A stretch of DNA of 64,000 nt from Sepioteuthis lessoniana (lineage: Eukaryota; Mollusca; Cephalopoda; Myopsida; Loliginidae), in the NCBI GenBank assembly GCA_963585895.1, contig OY757939.1, forward strand, positions 53,981,366 to 54,045,365, in the 5' to 3' direction. Of this stretch, positions 41,141 to 52,021 are shown piece by piece. Positions within the stretch are counted from its first letter, which is position 1; every line of letters begins with the position of its first letter. A program made the position numbers and the translations under genes. Below the pieces are notes generated by a model, which made no database searches, was not told the origin of the DNA, and worked only from the letters and a program-made list of their open reading frames with translations.

Positions 41141-41141
41141 A

Positions 41142-41221
41142 AAGGAAACTTCAGTCTTTAACCAAACTTATATATATATATATATATATATATATAAGTT
41201 TGGTTAAAGACTGAAGTTTCT
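41142..41221. repeat. Perfect palindrome with (TA)n centre
   Basis: GAAACTTCAGTCTTTAACCA and AACTTA (41145-41170) face the exact reverse complement at 41195-41220 across a (TA)n. It resembles the terminal arms of a small foldback element, but no second copy is in the window. Confidence 0.85.
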
Positions 41222-41278
41222 TTTTAAAAAATCATATATATATATATATATCAAGTTATGTTGATAGCACAGTTTCCA

Positions 41279-41281
<3 letters not shown>

Positions 41282-41343
<62 letters not shown>
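41282..41343. repeat. (CT)n microsatellite
   Basis: About 31 CT units, lying at the broken 3' end of a LINE-F fragment. Confidence 0.95.
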
Positions 41344-41344
<1 letters not shown>

Positions 41345-41345
<1 letters not shown>

Positions 41346-41560
41346 GGACTGCATCTAGTGTCTGCACAATGTTGTTGTTAGTTCTTGCTGGTCGGCCAAT
41401 ACTGATGTGTCCAAGAGTAGTAGTCCATAAGAGAATGTCGCTTATGTGTTCGTCCTTACTTCGCCTGTAGTTCCCAGCGTGCGTTGTTCGTCTTACCTGA
41501 ATGGTTTGTAAGTGGCCGTACAGCTGATGTTTTGAAAGGTGTTCTTCCAAGATTTGTTCA
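41345..41560 (-). mobile_element. LINE-F fragment with deletions
   Basis: Minus frame 41251-41550 reads KHQLYGHL, QTIQVRRTTHAGNYRRSKDE, HISDILLWTTTLGHISIGRP and ARTNNNIVQTLD, then is replaced by (GA)n. The ITKT segment of other copies is missing. Confidence 0.75.
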
Positions 41561-41785
41561 AAACAGGATTTTTCTCATTCCTTCATAAGCAAATCACATA
41601 CAACCCCAGTCCAATATCACAACAATATGTAAGAGGATCATTTTTACATTTTTAAAAGATAATTCATTGGATTGATTTATCATTAAAAAAAACTGTGCTT
41701 GTTCATAAACGGAAACCTTAATATTTGGTCTCTTGAAACAGGAAAATAAAAGTACATAATACTCTTTTCAAGTCATTTTTTTATT

Positions 41786-42377
41786 CAGGGTGTCTCATAA
41801 TAGATGTAACCTATTAATATGATAATTTATATTGCATCAAGTCATCTTTCATCTGAGTCTTAAAAAGCAATCATATCACTTCAGAAAGGTCAAACCAGAT
41901 GACGAAGACAGAAATTAATTGACTTAATCCTACAGTGAACATAAATGATCAAGTTCTTAAGAACGTCTTAGGAGGCATTTTTTCGGCTTCCTTCCTACAA
42001 AATCTCTCACCATATCCACATTGTCAGGACATTTTGCAGTCAACTTCTAGCCAGATCTGGGATTTTCTGCCTTGTTGTGGTTATTTACGGACCCTGTCGC
42101 TTGAAATTTGTGTACCCAATGATAAATTTGGCTTTTCTGGGGATTATTGTTAAAGTTAAACTTCCTGCGAAATTTTCCTTGCACTGTTTACAATGATTTT
42201 GTCTCCAAATAAGTAGTGATGCAAAATATTTTTCCTCTTTTGCCCGAGACATTGTGATCGAGGATTAATAGCTGTTATAGTATACTATTTTCAAATCTGA
42301 AACAAACAAGAACTCAACATTATTATTAGTAGAGTTACTAGCTTTCACATGGAGCCCATAAATATTAAGACACCCTG
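41786..42377 (-). mobile_element. Mar-2: mariner-like element with N-terminal transposase remnant
   Basis: Terminal inverted repeats CAGGGTGTCTCATAAT and (minus strand) CAGGGTGTCTTAATAT bound 592 bp. The minus strand across about 42130-41950 reads QATGSVNNHNKAENPRSG, then after a stop LTAKCPDNVDMVRDFVGRKP. This has the look of the second helix-turn-helix of Tc1/mariner transposases (the ..TGSV.D..R.GRPR.. and ..NVDMVRDSVGRSPKK.. regions). The catalytic domain is absent. It is non-autonomous. Confidence 0.7.
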
Positions 42378-42531
42378 TATTATATCCATTACATAATGTA
42401 ATGGTTGACAAGCCAGTTTATCATATCATTATTTGTGAGTTGGTTTCTCCCTGGGTGCCCTAATCTTCTGTCTTTGTGCCACAATTAAACTAAGCTATAT
42501 AATATTTATATTTTTACTCTGAATGTGGTCC

Positions 42532-42536
<5 letters not shown>

Positions 42537-42585
<49 letters not shown>
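42537..42585. repeat. (TA)n microsatellite
   Basis: About 24 TA units. Confidence 0.95.
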
Positions 42586-42588
<3 letters not shown>

Positions 42589-42819
42589 CATTAATTTTTG
42601 TTTTCAAAATCGACCAGAGACTGATATATTGTAATTAAATGTAACAATGTTGAATAAAGAGTTATGACTAAAAAAGTGCAACAACTAGTGTGAATCAAAG
42701 GTTTTGTGATAATTTGGTATGTACTAGTTTGTGTATTATGTGACCGAAGCAGTTCATGCCATGAAATGTATCCGCTTTGGTTGGTAGTATCGTGGTAGTT
42801 GGTGCTCTGACACGTTAGG

Positions 42820-43215
42820 CATTGCTTCACTCCTTGTGTGATTTGGAAGCCGCACTGTTGAACGTGAAACGTAGTCTAATCAGGGAATTTATGCTTTACG
42901 AGTTCGGACAACAGAAGCAAACAAAAACTTTTGTTGTGCGAAAGATGAAGGTGTTTTTAATCAAAGTAACCAGATGGTTAAAAGATTTTTTTTTCTCGGA
43001 TTGTAAGAACCTCGACTATCAGGCAAGGTTAGGTAGGTCTAAAACTATGGATGTCGAGAGCCGTGCTCCAAGTCATAGAAGCAAATCCAGTATGTAGCAC
43101 ACAGAGAGTATCAGGCGAGCTCGACATCTCACAGTCCAGTGTGGTTGGTCACTTTCATGACCTCGGCAAAAGCATTTGGAGTTACCAAATCATTCCTCAC
43201 GTTATGGCAATTTGA
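42820..43215 (+). mobile_element. Mar-4: mariner transposase N-terminal fragment
   Basis: The frame from 42822 reads REFMLYEFGQQKQTKTFVV, VTRWLKDFFFSDCKNLDYQ and ARLGRSKTMDVESR. Further on in other frames come CRVSGELDISQSSVVGHFHD-like residues (about 43110-43165) and LGKSIWSYQIIPHVM. This order matches the helix-turn-helix region of mariner transposases (FR.G.. / W...F..G...L.D..R.GRP / S.R.la..l.is...V..hL..lGk). Frameshifts and stops break it. No inverted repeats were found. Confidence 0.75.
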
Positions 43216-43997
43216 TTCACTCAAGTAATTTTTATGAATTTTTATTTCTCTTCTATATGGTTTTTCACTGGACGATATTTTTTGGTATGGGAGTCTGTTT
43301 GCACTATAAATATTTTAAAGAGCATCAAAGCCTGTTTAACTGGTTAATAAGACATGTTTTTTGTGTACGACGAAAAATTGTCTGTATTCATTTCTTTGTA
43401 CATTTCTCCAATTTTTCATTTCTGTTTTAGCAAAAAAAAAAAGAAGACTCTCCTTTTTGTAAGATTTAATTCAGAAGATATACTATTTAGGCCTCGATCA
43501 GACTCACAACGCAATATTATTACTCTTACTATCTCCATATTTTTAAAAGTTCTAAGCTGTATAAACTGTTTCAAATGGGTCGGTGTTTTGGATTTTATGG
43601 CATATCAACCCTTGTAGGTTATTAATGCCAGATCCTTTTTATATATCAAATAAATATGATTTGTAAACAGTTTGTAAGTAACATTTTTAAATAAGCCCAT
43701 GCTCATTTGTTTGCACACAGTTAAATGGTTTCAAGTATTTCAATCTAACAAGAATCATTCTATTTACAGTTAAGCATTTGTTTGCGCACAGACAAATTCT
43801 TTCAAATATCACTATCTAACACTGATAATTCAATATTATTTGTTGTAATCCTGTTTATTCATTATGTATATCTATATTTTAAATATATTATTTGTAAACG
43901 AATAGTTTGTAGATAACAATAAATGAATCAGAACTCATTTATTTGCACACAGTCAAATGGTTATACATATGGTTTGTTAGTGAATAGTCTGTAGGTA

Positions 43998-44430
43998 CAG
44001 GGTGGAACGATAAAATTGTCGCCCTAGAAAAGACGACATGATTCCATTTCCGTTCAATGAAAACCAGTTTTCTTTTTTTGTTACAGACCATCTACTAGTT
44101 GGCCAGTTGTGTACAAATCCCAAGAGCGATAGGAGCCTTCTACAGGGTGGAACGATAAAATTGTCGCCCTAGAAAAGACGACATGATTCCATTTTCGTTT
44201 CATGAAAACCAGTTTTCTTTTTTTGTTACAGACCATCTACTAGTTGGCCAGTTGTGTACAAATCCCAAGAGCGATAGGAGCCTTCTACAGGGTGGAACGA
44301 TAAAATTGTCGCCCTAGAAAAGACGACATGATTCCATTTCCGTTCAATGAAAACTGGTTTTCTTTTTTTCTTGCAGACCATCGACTAGTTGGCCAGTTGG
44401 GTACAAATCCCAAGAGCGATAGGAGGCTTC
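43998..44430 (+). repeat. 145-bp tandem triplication of the Mar-3 left end
   Basis: Units start at 43998, 44143 and 44288, each preceded by TA and beginning CAGGGTGGAACG. The period is exactly 145 bp. Units 1 and 2 are closer to each other (TTTTTGTTACAG, CCAGTTGTGTAC) than to unit 3 (TTTTTCTTGCAG, CCAGTTGGGTAC). Confidence 0.95.
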
Positions 44431-45197
44431 TATCAGGTCTGAAAGTGACACAATGTTCAACGAGCGAGATTGGAGATGCGCCGCTGTACAACTAATGCTT
44501 TCTACCGATCCAAGTTATGACAACAGGACCATTGCCAACACCCTCAAAATGCAAATCTGGATTGCCACGAATAACAGGGACGTGCCCAGGGTGATGAAAA
44601 CAAAGTTTCCGGCTACAGTTATGGTCTTTGGTGTGGTTTCAAGTGAGGGCCACATCATGCCACCTTACATATTCGAACTCAGCTTTAAAGTCAACACCAA
44701 AATGTACCTGGATATGCTGAAGAGTGTGGTGATCCCCTGGTGCAATCAGGTGGCCGGTAGCAAACCCTGGGTGTGGCAGCAGGACTCGGCGCCGGCCCAC
44801 AAGTCCAAAGAGACCCAGGCTTGGCTTCAGAAGGAGTGCTACGACTTTGTAACCTTCTCTCACTGACCCCCTCCTTCCCCAACCTGAACTCGCTGGACTA
44901 CTTTGCTTGGTCATACGTCAAGAACATCACCAACATGACCTCCCACAACACCAAATTCAGCCTGATCACCGCCATCCGCCGAGTATTCGCCGAGCTCCCG
45001 CCGGCGCTTGTGGAAAAGGCATGCTCTCAGTTCCGGATCCGTATCGAGGCGGTGATTGAGGCTGAAGGCGGCTACATTGAATAGATGTCAGCTCTACTAC
45101 ATAATCAAGTTACCTGAATTGATTTTTTCAATAAAAGTTTTAAAATAAATCTAGAGTGTTGTTTTCTTTAGGACGACAATTTTATCGTTCCACCCTG
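43998..45197 (+). mobile_element. Mar-3: Tc1/mariner element with three tandem left ends
   Basis: Terminal repeats CAGGGTGGAACGATAAAATT (43998) and its inverted mate ending at 45197 match over about 28 of 30 bp, and TA flanks both sides. The transposase reading frame starts at 44453 and runs to 44866 (MFNERDWRCAAVQLMLSTDP; KTKFPATVMVFGVVSSEGHI; VWQQDSAPAHKSKETQAWL). After a one-base shift it continues to 45084 (PNLNSLDYFAWSYVKNITN; ending RIRIEAVIEAEGGYIE). The region with the first catalytic aspartate is deleted between TLKMQ and IWIATN, so the enzyme is dead. AATAAA lies just before the right end. Confidence 0.92.
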
Positions 45198-45752
45198 TAA
45201 TTGAAATTTTAAAAAGTTAGAGATAATTTGTTTGCACGCAAGTATTGCAATTGTTTGCACAGTGAAATGGTTTAAAGAATTGCTATTTAACACTAACCGT
45301 TCTATTCAACACTATTCATTCATTTTCACTCTGTTAAATGATTATAAATATAGCTATGTAATACCAATAATTCAATTTTGGCACATATTTAAAGGGTTTC
45401 AAGTAGTATTATTCAACTCTACTAATTCTATTCAACATTTATTTGCACATAGTTAAATGGTTCCAAGTATTGCTGTGTAGCACTAAGAATTCAATTCACA
45501 CATTTAAATGGTTAAACAGTTCTATTTGACCGATAGATTGGACTCTATCCGGTAATACCATCCTGGGCCAGAGTGGACCGGGGAGTAATGGTAATAGAGG
45601 GGTACTCTACATTCCTAAAAGTTTCAGGACTGGAGCCTCACCATCAGATGGTTTAGTATCATAATCAGGACACTTGTTGAGTGAGAGGTCTTACTCATCG
45701 GAAAAGCTGCTAGTCGGCGTATTCTACAGCCCCAACCGACTAGGCTGTAAAA

Positions 45753-46018
45753 TGTTTCAATCAATAAATTACAGAAATAATGTAAACAAACACCTGAACA
45801 GTGTTTGGTTATAGTAGATTTTTCAAATTTTTTAGATAGAAATTTGTGATTATTTCTTTCTAAAAAAACAACAAAAAACAAAAAAAACATTTTAACATTT
45901 TTCATAATGTTTTAACTAAGACTGTCGATATTCCCGTAAAAATGCGTTTTTGGTCGGAAGTCGTACCTATTAAACATGATATTTAAATTATTACATCACT
46001 CTATCAGCGAAGTTTAGA
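45753..46018. other. No recognised element
   Basis: AT-rich spacer. Confidence 0.4.
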
Positions 46019-46398
46019 ATACCCTAACTGTATACCCGACAGTGGTGTACGACCCTCTCCTAAAAAATGGGGGTACCTGGTTATAACACCGATCGCGAAG
46101 CTCCTGTTCTGGAGATGTAGGGAATGCAGACTATTCTTTCAATACCATTACTCCCAGGTCCACTCTGACTCTGAATGGTTGTACCTGTTAGAAACCCATC
46201 GATAGGTAAAATAGATATATTGAAAAATTATTAGCATTAAATAGGAATATTGTATATCATATACCTGTGTGCAAAAATTTAAGAAACAACCAGAAAAAAA
46301 TGTAGATATAAACGTACAATAAATACTATTCTCTAACCTCTAAGTATAAAATAAACCCAGACAAGTTGACATGCCGTTAAATCAATTAATCAATCATA
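46019..46398 (+). repeat. Diverged Rep-C copy
   Basis: GACCCTCTCCTAAAAAATGG, ATTACTCCCAGGTCCACTCT, ATAAAATAAACCCAGACAAG and TTGACATGCCGTTAAATCAA with a TCAATTAATCAATC tail. The head is weak. Confidence 0.65.
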
Positions 46399-46504
46399 GA
46401 TTATTGCCATTGGTTTTAAATCTTTTAAAAAGACCGAGTAGCAACATGGAATCAAGAGTCAGTGAAATATGAGCCATTGATGTCATTGAAAATGCATTTT
46501 GTGT

Positions 46505-46762
46505 ATTCCCCCAACCCCTCCGTTACAAGCAGTATACGACGCAGTAATTTTCAAGCAGAATACTGCAGGTTTTAATTCAGAGTTTTCCTTCTCCTATACC
46601 AGTTACCAGGCCATGGTTTTAAAAAAAACAGCCTGCTCTTCTATTTACGCGTAGCTAATGGGAATAATTGTTAGATTCATACCTTAAATAGCCTCGTCCA
46701 GGATTTGAACTCTAGCTGAGTCCATTCCCTAAGATTATTACCTAGATGCCATTGATGTGGTG
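46505..46762 (-). mobile_element. Old SINE-A copy
   Basis: CCCCAACCCCTCCGTTACAA, TTCAGAGTTTTCCTTCTCCT, CGTCCAGGATTTGAACTCTA. Core partly deleted. Confidence 0.65.
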
Positions 46763-46910
46763 CATTAGACGCCACGTGATTCTTGCCAGTTGACAATTGA
46801 CGCTCGTACGCTAAAGGGTTGTGTTTTATTTTTTCTGTGTGAATATTTGCAGTTGTGAGCAAATTCCTTGTTGGAAATTAAAATCTGATGAGTATTCATT
46901 AAATGTAAAC

Positions 46911-46943
<33 letters not shown>

Positions 46944-47300
46944 TTAAGAAGAAAGTTAGTGTAAAGAATACTTTTCAACAATAAAATTATACTCAAAACT
47001 GTTTTGTTTTTAATACAATTTTATAGCTGAGAATCCTTCTTATTCGACTGATCCAAATCTAATTTTTTTTCCACTGTTCTCATTAACTAATTTAACACGA
47101 AACATTAAAATTTTCGCGAAATCAGAAGTAACAAAAAAGCCTCATTAAGGAAAGTAATGCTCATTTTATTTTTATATCAAATCAATAAATTATATAAAAA
47201 GGTTAAATATATTTACATAAATATTTTTATGAGATTTAATGGGAGTACAAGTTTGACAAGGTTTGTCAATTATTTTACACAAAACTTCAGAGTTTGAGTT
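46763..47300. other. No recognised element; (GATA)n at 46911-46944
   Basis: AT-rich otherwise. No coding signal. Confidence 0.45.
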
Positions 47301-47309
47301 TAAGTTTGA

Positions 47310-47365
47310 GGTTGAGTTTTGTTTAACGGCATAACAACCTCTATTGGTCATTTAATGCCAAGCAA
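47310..47365 (-). repeat. Orphan SINE-B/Rep-C shared tail
   Basis: TTTGTTTAACGGCATAACAA, CCTCTATTGGTCATTTAATG. Only the shared 3' tail module is present. Confidence 0.5.
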
Positions 47366-47536
47366 GGTTAAATTGGTTTTGTCTTCTTTGTGGGTTTTAG
47401 GGTTTGGGGAATGGGTATTTATGATTGTATTTGATCATATTTGGCCAGATATTAGTGAATAGGTTGATTTCATCAGATGTACAAAGGTTCAGAGGAACCA
47501 TACGAGTCTTGTAATCCCATTAATTCATGGGTGATA

Positions 47537-47566
47537 AGATAGATAGATAGATAGATAGATATGAAC

Positions 47567-47613
<47 letters not shown>

Positions 47614-47628
47614 GAGAGAGAGAGAGAA
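47537..47628. repeat. (GATA)n and (GA)n microsatellites
   Basis: GATA units at 47537-47562 and GA units at 47573-47628, directly upstream of a SINE-A. Confidence 0.93.
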
Positions 47629-47909
47629 GTGCCCGTGGTGTACTGGTTATCGTCGTAGGAAATGGACACGGCGACACGAGTTCAAATCCTGAACGAGACT
47701 GATTGCATTTCACATTGCACTAATACCCTTGGGAAAGGTATGAATCCAATTATTCTCCCTCCAGCTGTGGGTAAAATAGTAGGGCAGACTAGGTTCTTCA
47801 GCCTTGGCGAGGCAACTAGTATAGGAGAAGGAAAACTCTGAATTCAAACCTGTTAAACTTCGCTTAAAAATTGACCTTGTGTCATATCCTTCCCGAGCGG
47901 AGGGGTTGG
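47629..47909 (+). mobile_element. SINE-A copy between GATA tracts
   Basis: GTGCCCGTGGTGTACTGGTT, GAGTTCAAATCCTGAACG, core, tail to TTCCCGAGCGGAGGGGTTGG, then (GATA)n 47910-47952. GATA/GA repeats on both sides could hide the TSD. Confidence 0.9.
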
Positions 47910-47949
<40 letters not shown>

Positions 47950-47954
47950 TTTTT

Positions 47955-48400
47955 ACGAGAATTAATCGGAGTACAAGATTTACATGCTGCATCTAAAGCT
48001 GTGTGAAGGAAAATTGATGCATGGAACATGGAAGTTATTTACTTATGGCAAAATGCAAAAAGTATAGGACGCTTAGTGAAAATCGAACTCACTAATAATG
48101 GTTCTCAAATATTATTTACTTTAATGAAATGTTTTAATTGAATAAGGTTTCACCAAAAATAATCAAATCCAAACACCTTTGGTTAAGTGTTGTAGAGTTT
48201 GGTAATAAATCTTACCTAATAATATCCCTTTTGATTGGGTAAGGATTTACTTGAAATAATATAATCCAGGTCTTTTTCGTTTAGAAGAAAATGAACTTTT
48301 TATAAAAATGTGTTCGGAGTGTGCTTGTTTCTTAGCAATACTGTAGGTACATGTGAAAGATTGGAAGTTGCTGTTCTTTGGAACTAATTCAACTCGAAAT
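47955..48400. other. No recognised element
   Basis: AT-rich sequence. TAAATCTTACCTAATAATAT and neighbours have no second copy. Confidence 0.4.
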
Positions 48401-48669
48401 ATTACAATTATCAAAACGAAGATGATATGAAAGTTCTAGTTTCGTAATGGCTATCGCACTAGAAAATGGAACTTGTAAGCTGAATTCGAATTCTAATTGG
48501 GGATGCTTCTGTTCATTAAACTCTTCTTTTTCGATACGGCGCGAAACTACGCCGGAAGGTTGGCCACTCTTGCCAACTCCTGTAGCAACTGTCAGGTAAT
48601 GTAATTTTTTAGCCTTAAACCTAATGTCCGTCCTTTCCAAATCAAGACTTCCACAATTTTAAACATTAT

Positions 48670-48745
48670 CTTGTTTTGGCTTCTTTGTTTAATGGCATAT
48701 CAACCTTCGAAGATTATTTAAGGCAAAAGCCTTCCTTCTCTTACA
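48670..48745 (-). mobile_element. SINE-B tail fragment
   Basis: GTTTTGGCTTCTTTGTTTAA, TGGCATATCAACCTTCGAAG, then ends at CTTACATAGTG. The head and core are missing. Confidence 0.75.
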
Positions 48746-48889
48746 TAGTGTTCAATTCTATTCTAGATGTATTGAGAAGGTTCGTAGAGTCTATCTTGTG
48801 CTTTTTCGTTCGATCACTTAATTCTTCGACATATAAAATTATCATTTAATGTGATCGCACAGAATGTGGGCTAGATAAGCATAATATCC

Positions 48890-49159
48890 TAATATTTGTT
48901 CGGTTTGGTTTGGTTTGGCTTCTTTGTTTAATGGCATATCAACTCTTTTTAGGTTATTTAATGCCAAAGCCATTCTCCTAGAAGAACAGTAGTGGTACTA
49001 TTTAACCCATAGCTGGGAGGATAAGGAGGTTCATACCTTTCCCAAGGGTATTTGCCCGAAAGTGAATGTAATAGCGCGACTGGAGTACGAACTCGCGTAC
49101 TACGATTCCGCAGTCCATCGCTTTAACCATTATACCACGAGGACACCCCCTATTTGTTC
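48890..49159 (-). mobile_element. SINE-B copy with 11-bp TSD
   Basis: Full-length B from GGTGTCCTCGTGGTATAATG (minus strand) to the (CCAAA)n tail, flanked by TATTTGTTCGG near 48893 and 49150. Confidence 0.92.
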
Positions 49160-49639
49160 GGGTGGATTTTTCAACCACAATGTTTTATTAAAAGACCAGT
49201 TAAAATTGGTAACCTTCACTTTAAAACTTGATATACAAGTGCTTTCTAGCAAAAAGCAACCAAAAACCATCATTAAAAAGTTAATGAAATTCTTTATTTG
49301 TCTTAAGCGGTATATATTAATTACTTTGGGACAAAGTTTAAATTTTACATTTTATTGGAAATATCCTGATATACCAGTGCTTTCTTACAAAAAGCAATCT
49401 GAAAACATCATCAAAAGATTTATGAAGTTTTTCGTTTGTCTTAAGCAGTATATATTAATTAATTTGAGATAAAGATTGAACTTTAGATTTTGTTGTAAAT
49501 ATCCTAAAAATCAATTCAGTTCGACCTTATTAGTACACAATAAATTTCAGAATCGCCTTTCAACATGAAATGGTTCTCTGTCACTGTATTAGACTATTTT
49601 CGTCCGGGACAATCATATTGAGCCATTTTTTAGACTTGA

Positions 49640-49960
49640 ACTTTCCAGATCAAAGGATGTTCCTTCCAGATCAAAGGCTGTTCCTTCCAGATCATAGGCT
49701 GTTCCTTCCAGATCAAAGGATGTTCCTTCCAGATCATAGGCTGTTCATTCAAGATCAAAGGATGTTCTTTCCAGATCATAGGCTGTTCCTTCCAGATCAA
49801 AGGATGTTCCTTCCAGATCATAGGCTGTTCCTTCCAGATCAAAGGATGTTCTTTCCAGATCATAGGCTGTTCCTTCCAGATCAAAGGATGTTCCTTCCAG
49901 ATCATAGGCTGTTCCTTCCAGATCAAAGGATGTTCCTTCCAGATCATAGGTTCCTACATG
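49640..49960. repeat. 21-bp minisatellite in higher-order 42-bp dimers
   Basis: Fifteen units of TTCCTTCCAGATCAAAGGATG or TTCCTTCCAGATCATAGGCTG alternate almost strictly, so the true unit is a 42-bp dimer (A-B). The 21-bp period keeps an open frame on both strands (LPDQRMFLPDHRLF; IWKEHPLIWKEQPM), which is a consequence of the period and not evidence of coding. It lies at marker 1 of unit-I and so is a local expansion of that site. Confidence 0.95.
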
Positions 49961-50433
49961 GTGCTCAATTCTTTATTCGGCCTACTGAGAAGGTTATTAG
50001 ATCTTATCCCTTGTGCTTTTTTCTTTCTATCACTTCATTTTCCAACATATGATCATTCAATGTAATCGCACAGAATAAGGGGAAAAGATTGTTTGCAGGC
50101 CGGATAAGCATAATATCCCAATATTTACTCATGCGGATTTTTCATCCATAAAATGCAGCCTTCTACAGCCTTGAGTCAATATAGGAATATTATGCTTATC
50201 GATCGATTAAAATTGTATACCTTCATTTTAGAACTGGATACCCCAACACTTTCTTGCAAAAAGAAATCTAAAAAAATCATGAAAAAATTGATAAAGTTTT
50301 TCTTTTAATTTTTTTAAGCAGTATAAATTAATTAATTTTGGTCTAAGTTATTAACTAAAATTTCAGCTTTATTATTCGACAATGAATTGAGTTCGGCTTA
50401 ATATATTTCTAAGTGACCTTTAAACATGAAAAG

Positions 50434-51172
50434 GTTGGTTGGTTGTTTGGGTTTTATGGCATATCAACCTTTGTAGGTTATTTAATGCCAAATCTATTTT
50501 TATACAAATAATCAGTTCTATTTTTTAAAATTCAGTTTAGCATAAGTACATAGTTTAATTGTCAAAAACATTTCTATTTTAAGTTATTCAGTTTAGCGTA
50601 AGTAGTTGCAATGTTAAAAAAAGTTCCATTTCAAACAATTCAGTTTAACATAAGTACGCAATTTAAATCTAAGTACACAATTCAAAAACATTTCTATTTT
50701 AATCTATTCAGTTTAGCGTAAGTAGTTGCAATGTTAAAAAAAAGTTCCATTTCAAACAATTCAGTTTAACATAAGTACGCAGTTTAAACCTCAGTACACA
50801 GTTCAATTGTCAAAAACATTTCTATTTCAAGCTATTCAGTTTAATCAAACAATTCTTATTCAAACAATCCCGTTTAGCATAAATACGCAATTTAGATATT
50901 AAAACAGTTCTATTTCAAGCAATTGAGTTTAGCATAAGTACGCAGATTAGTTCTATTTGACCAATAGATAGGGCCCTATCAGGTGCAACCACTCCGGGAC
51001 AGAGTGGACCTAGGAGCAATGGCAATGAAGGGGTGCTCCGCATTCCCCAAAGCTCCAGCATTACTGGAACCTCACTATCACATTGTTTAGCATCATATCC
51101 AAGACATTCGTCGGGGGATTACTCCTCTGTAGAGGTGCAGTCGGTGTATTCTACAGCCCCAGCGGAATGGGC
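50434..51172 (-). mobile_element. Rep-C copy with expanded subrepeats
   Basis: GTTTTATGGCATATCAACCT, nine or more subrepeats of CAATTCAGTTTAGCATAAGTACG, TAGGGCCCTATCAGGTGCAA, GTCGGTGTATTCTACAGCCC. It contains an internal duplication of about 130 bp (50580-50700 against 50700-50830). Confidence 0.85.
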
Positions 51173-51562
51173 AATACAGAGTTAAATGTAAAAGCAGTTT
51201 TATTTTAGATAATTCTGTTTAGCATAAGTACGCTGTTTAGATGTCAAAACAGTTCTATTTCGAGCAAATCAATTTAGCATGAGTTCACAGTTTAAATGCA
51301 AAAATAGTAAACTATCGAAACTATGGTTTAGTTCTATTTGATCCATAGATAGGACCCTTGTCAGGTGCTACCACTCCGGGTTAGAGTAGACCTGGAAGCG
51401 ATGGCAATAAATGGGTACTCCGCATTCCCCAAAGCTCCAGCATTACTGGAACCTCACCATCACATTGTTTAGTGTGACATCCAGGACATTCGTTGGTGTG
51501 GGGGTCTTACCCCTCAGCAGAGAAGCAGTCGGTGTATTCTACAGCACAAGCCGACAGGGTAA
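51173..51562 (-). mobile_element. Second Rep-C copy, tail missing
   Basis: Joined to the head of the previous copy: subrepeats from 51190, TAGGACCCTTGTCAGGTGCT, TCGTTGGTGTGGGGGTCTTA, head ACAGCACAAGCCGACAGGG. Confidence 0.8.
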
Positions 51563-51689
51563 AAACATGAAAAGGTTACTCACCGCTGGACTTGATCATT
51601 ATCTTGTAGTATAATTGGAAGGTATATTTCAACATTAAACTTGATGGCTGTTCTTTCCTGATAAAAGGGCCTAACATGCTGTTCTGTTA

Positions 51690-52016
51690 TATAGCCATAT
51701 CAATCACAATATAATAATTAATGTAAATAGCAGTACTTGAAACCCTAACAGTGTTCCTGAATTGAATCATTGGTATTATATATCACTACTTGGAACCATT
51801 TGAATGTGCAAATGAATGAATAGTGTTGTGAAGAATAGTTTGTGTTAAACAACAATAATTGTAACGACTTCACTGTCTGCAAACAAAGGGTTAATATTGA
51901 ATAGAATAATTCGTTGTAGATAGAAATAATTGCAACTATTTCACTGTGAGAAAACAATAGCAAAACTAGAGTGCAATTAGATTTGTTTTGATTTTGTATA
52001 GCCATATCAATCACAA
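51690..52016. repeat. 20-bp direct repeats flanking a Rep-C-type AT segment
   Basis: TATAGCCATATCAATCACAA occurs at 51690-51709 and 51997-52016. The 287 bp between are Rep-C-like subrepeats (GTAAATAGCAGTACTTGAAA, GTGCAAATGAATGAATAG). This may be the TSD of an insertion, though 20 bp is longer than other TSDs in the window, or the result of a local duplication. Confidence 0.7.
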
Positions 52017-52021
52017 ACGTT

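Larger units (their letters stand above)
43586..45752 (-). mobile_element. Rep-C copy split by Mar-3
   Basis: Tail (TGGATTTTATGGCATATCAA at 43590) and subrepeats (TTTGCACACAGTTAAATGG) continue to 43995. After Mar-3 the subrepeats resume at 45200 and lead to the GC-rich part and head (TACAGCCCCAACCGACTAGG, 45731). The Rep-C insertion therefore predates Mar-3. Confidence 0.85.

Noticed and set aside
49570..50052. 160-residue repeat protein FLPDQRMFLPDHRL
   Set aside because: It follows from the 21-bp minisatellite period. The opposite strand is open too, and no signal peptide, flanking domain or homologous locus is visible.
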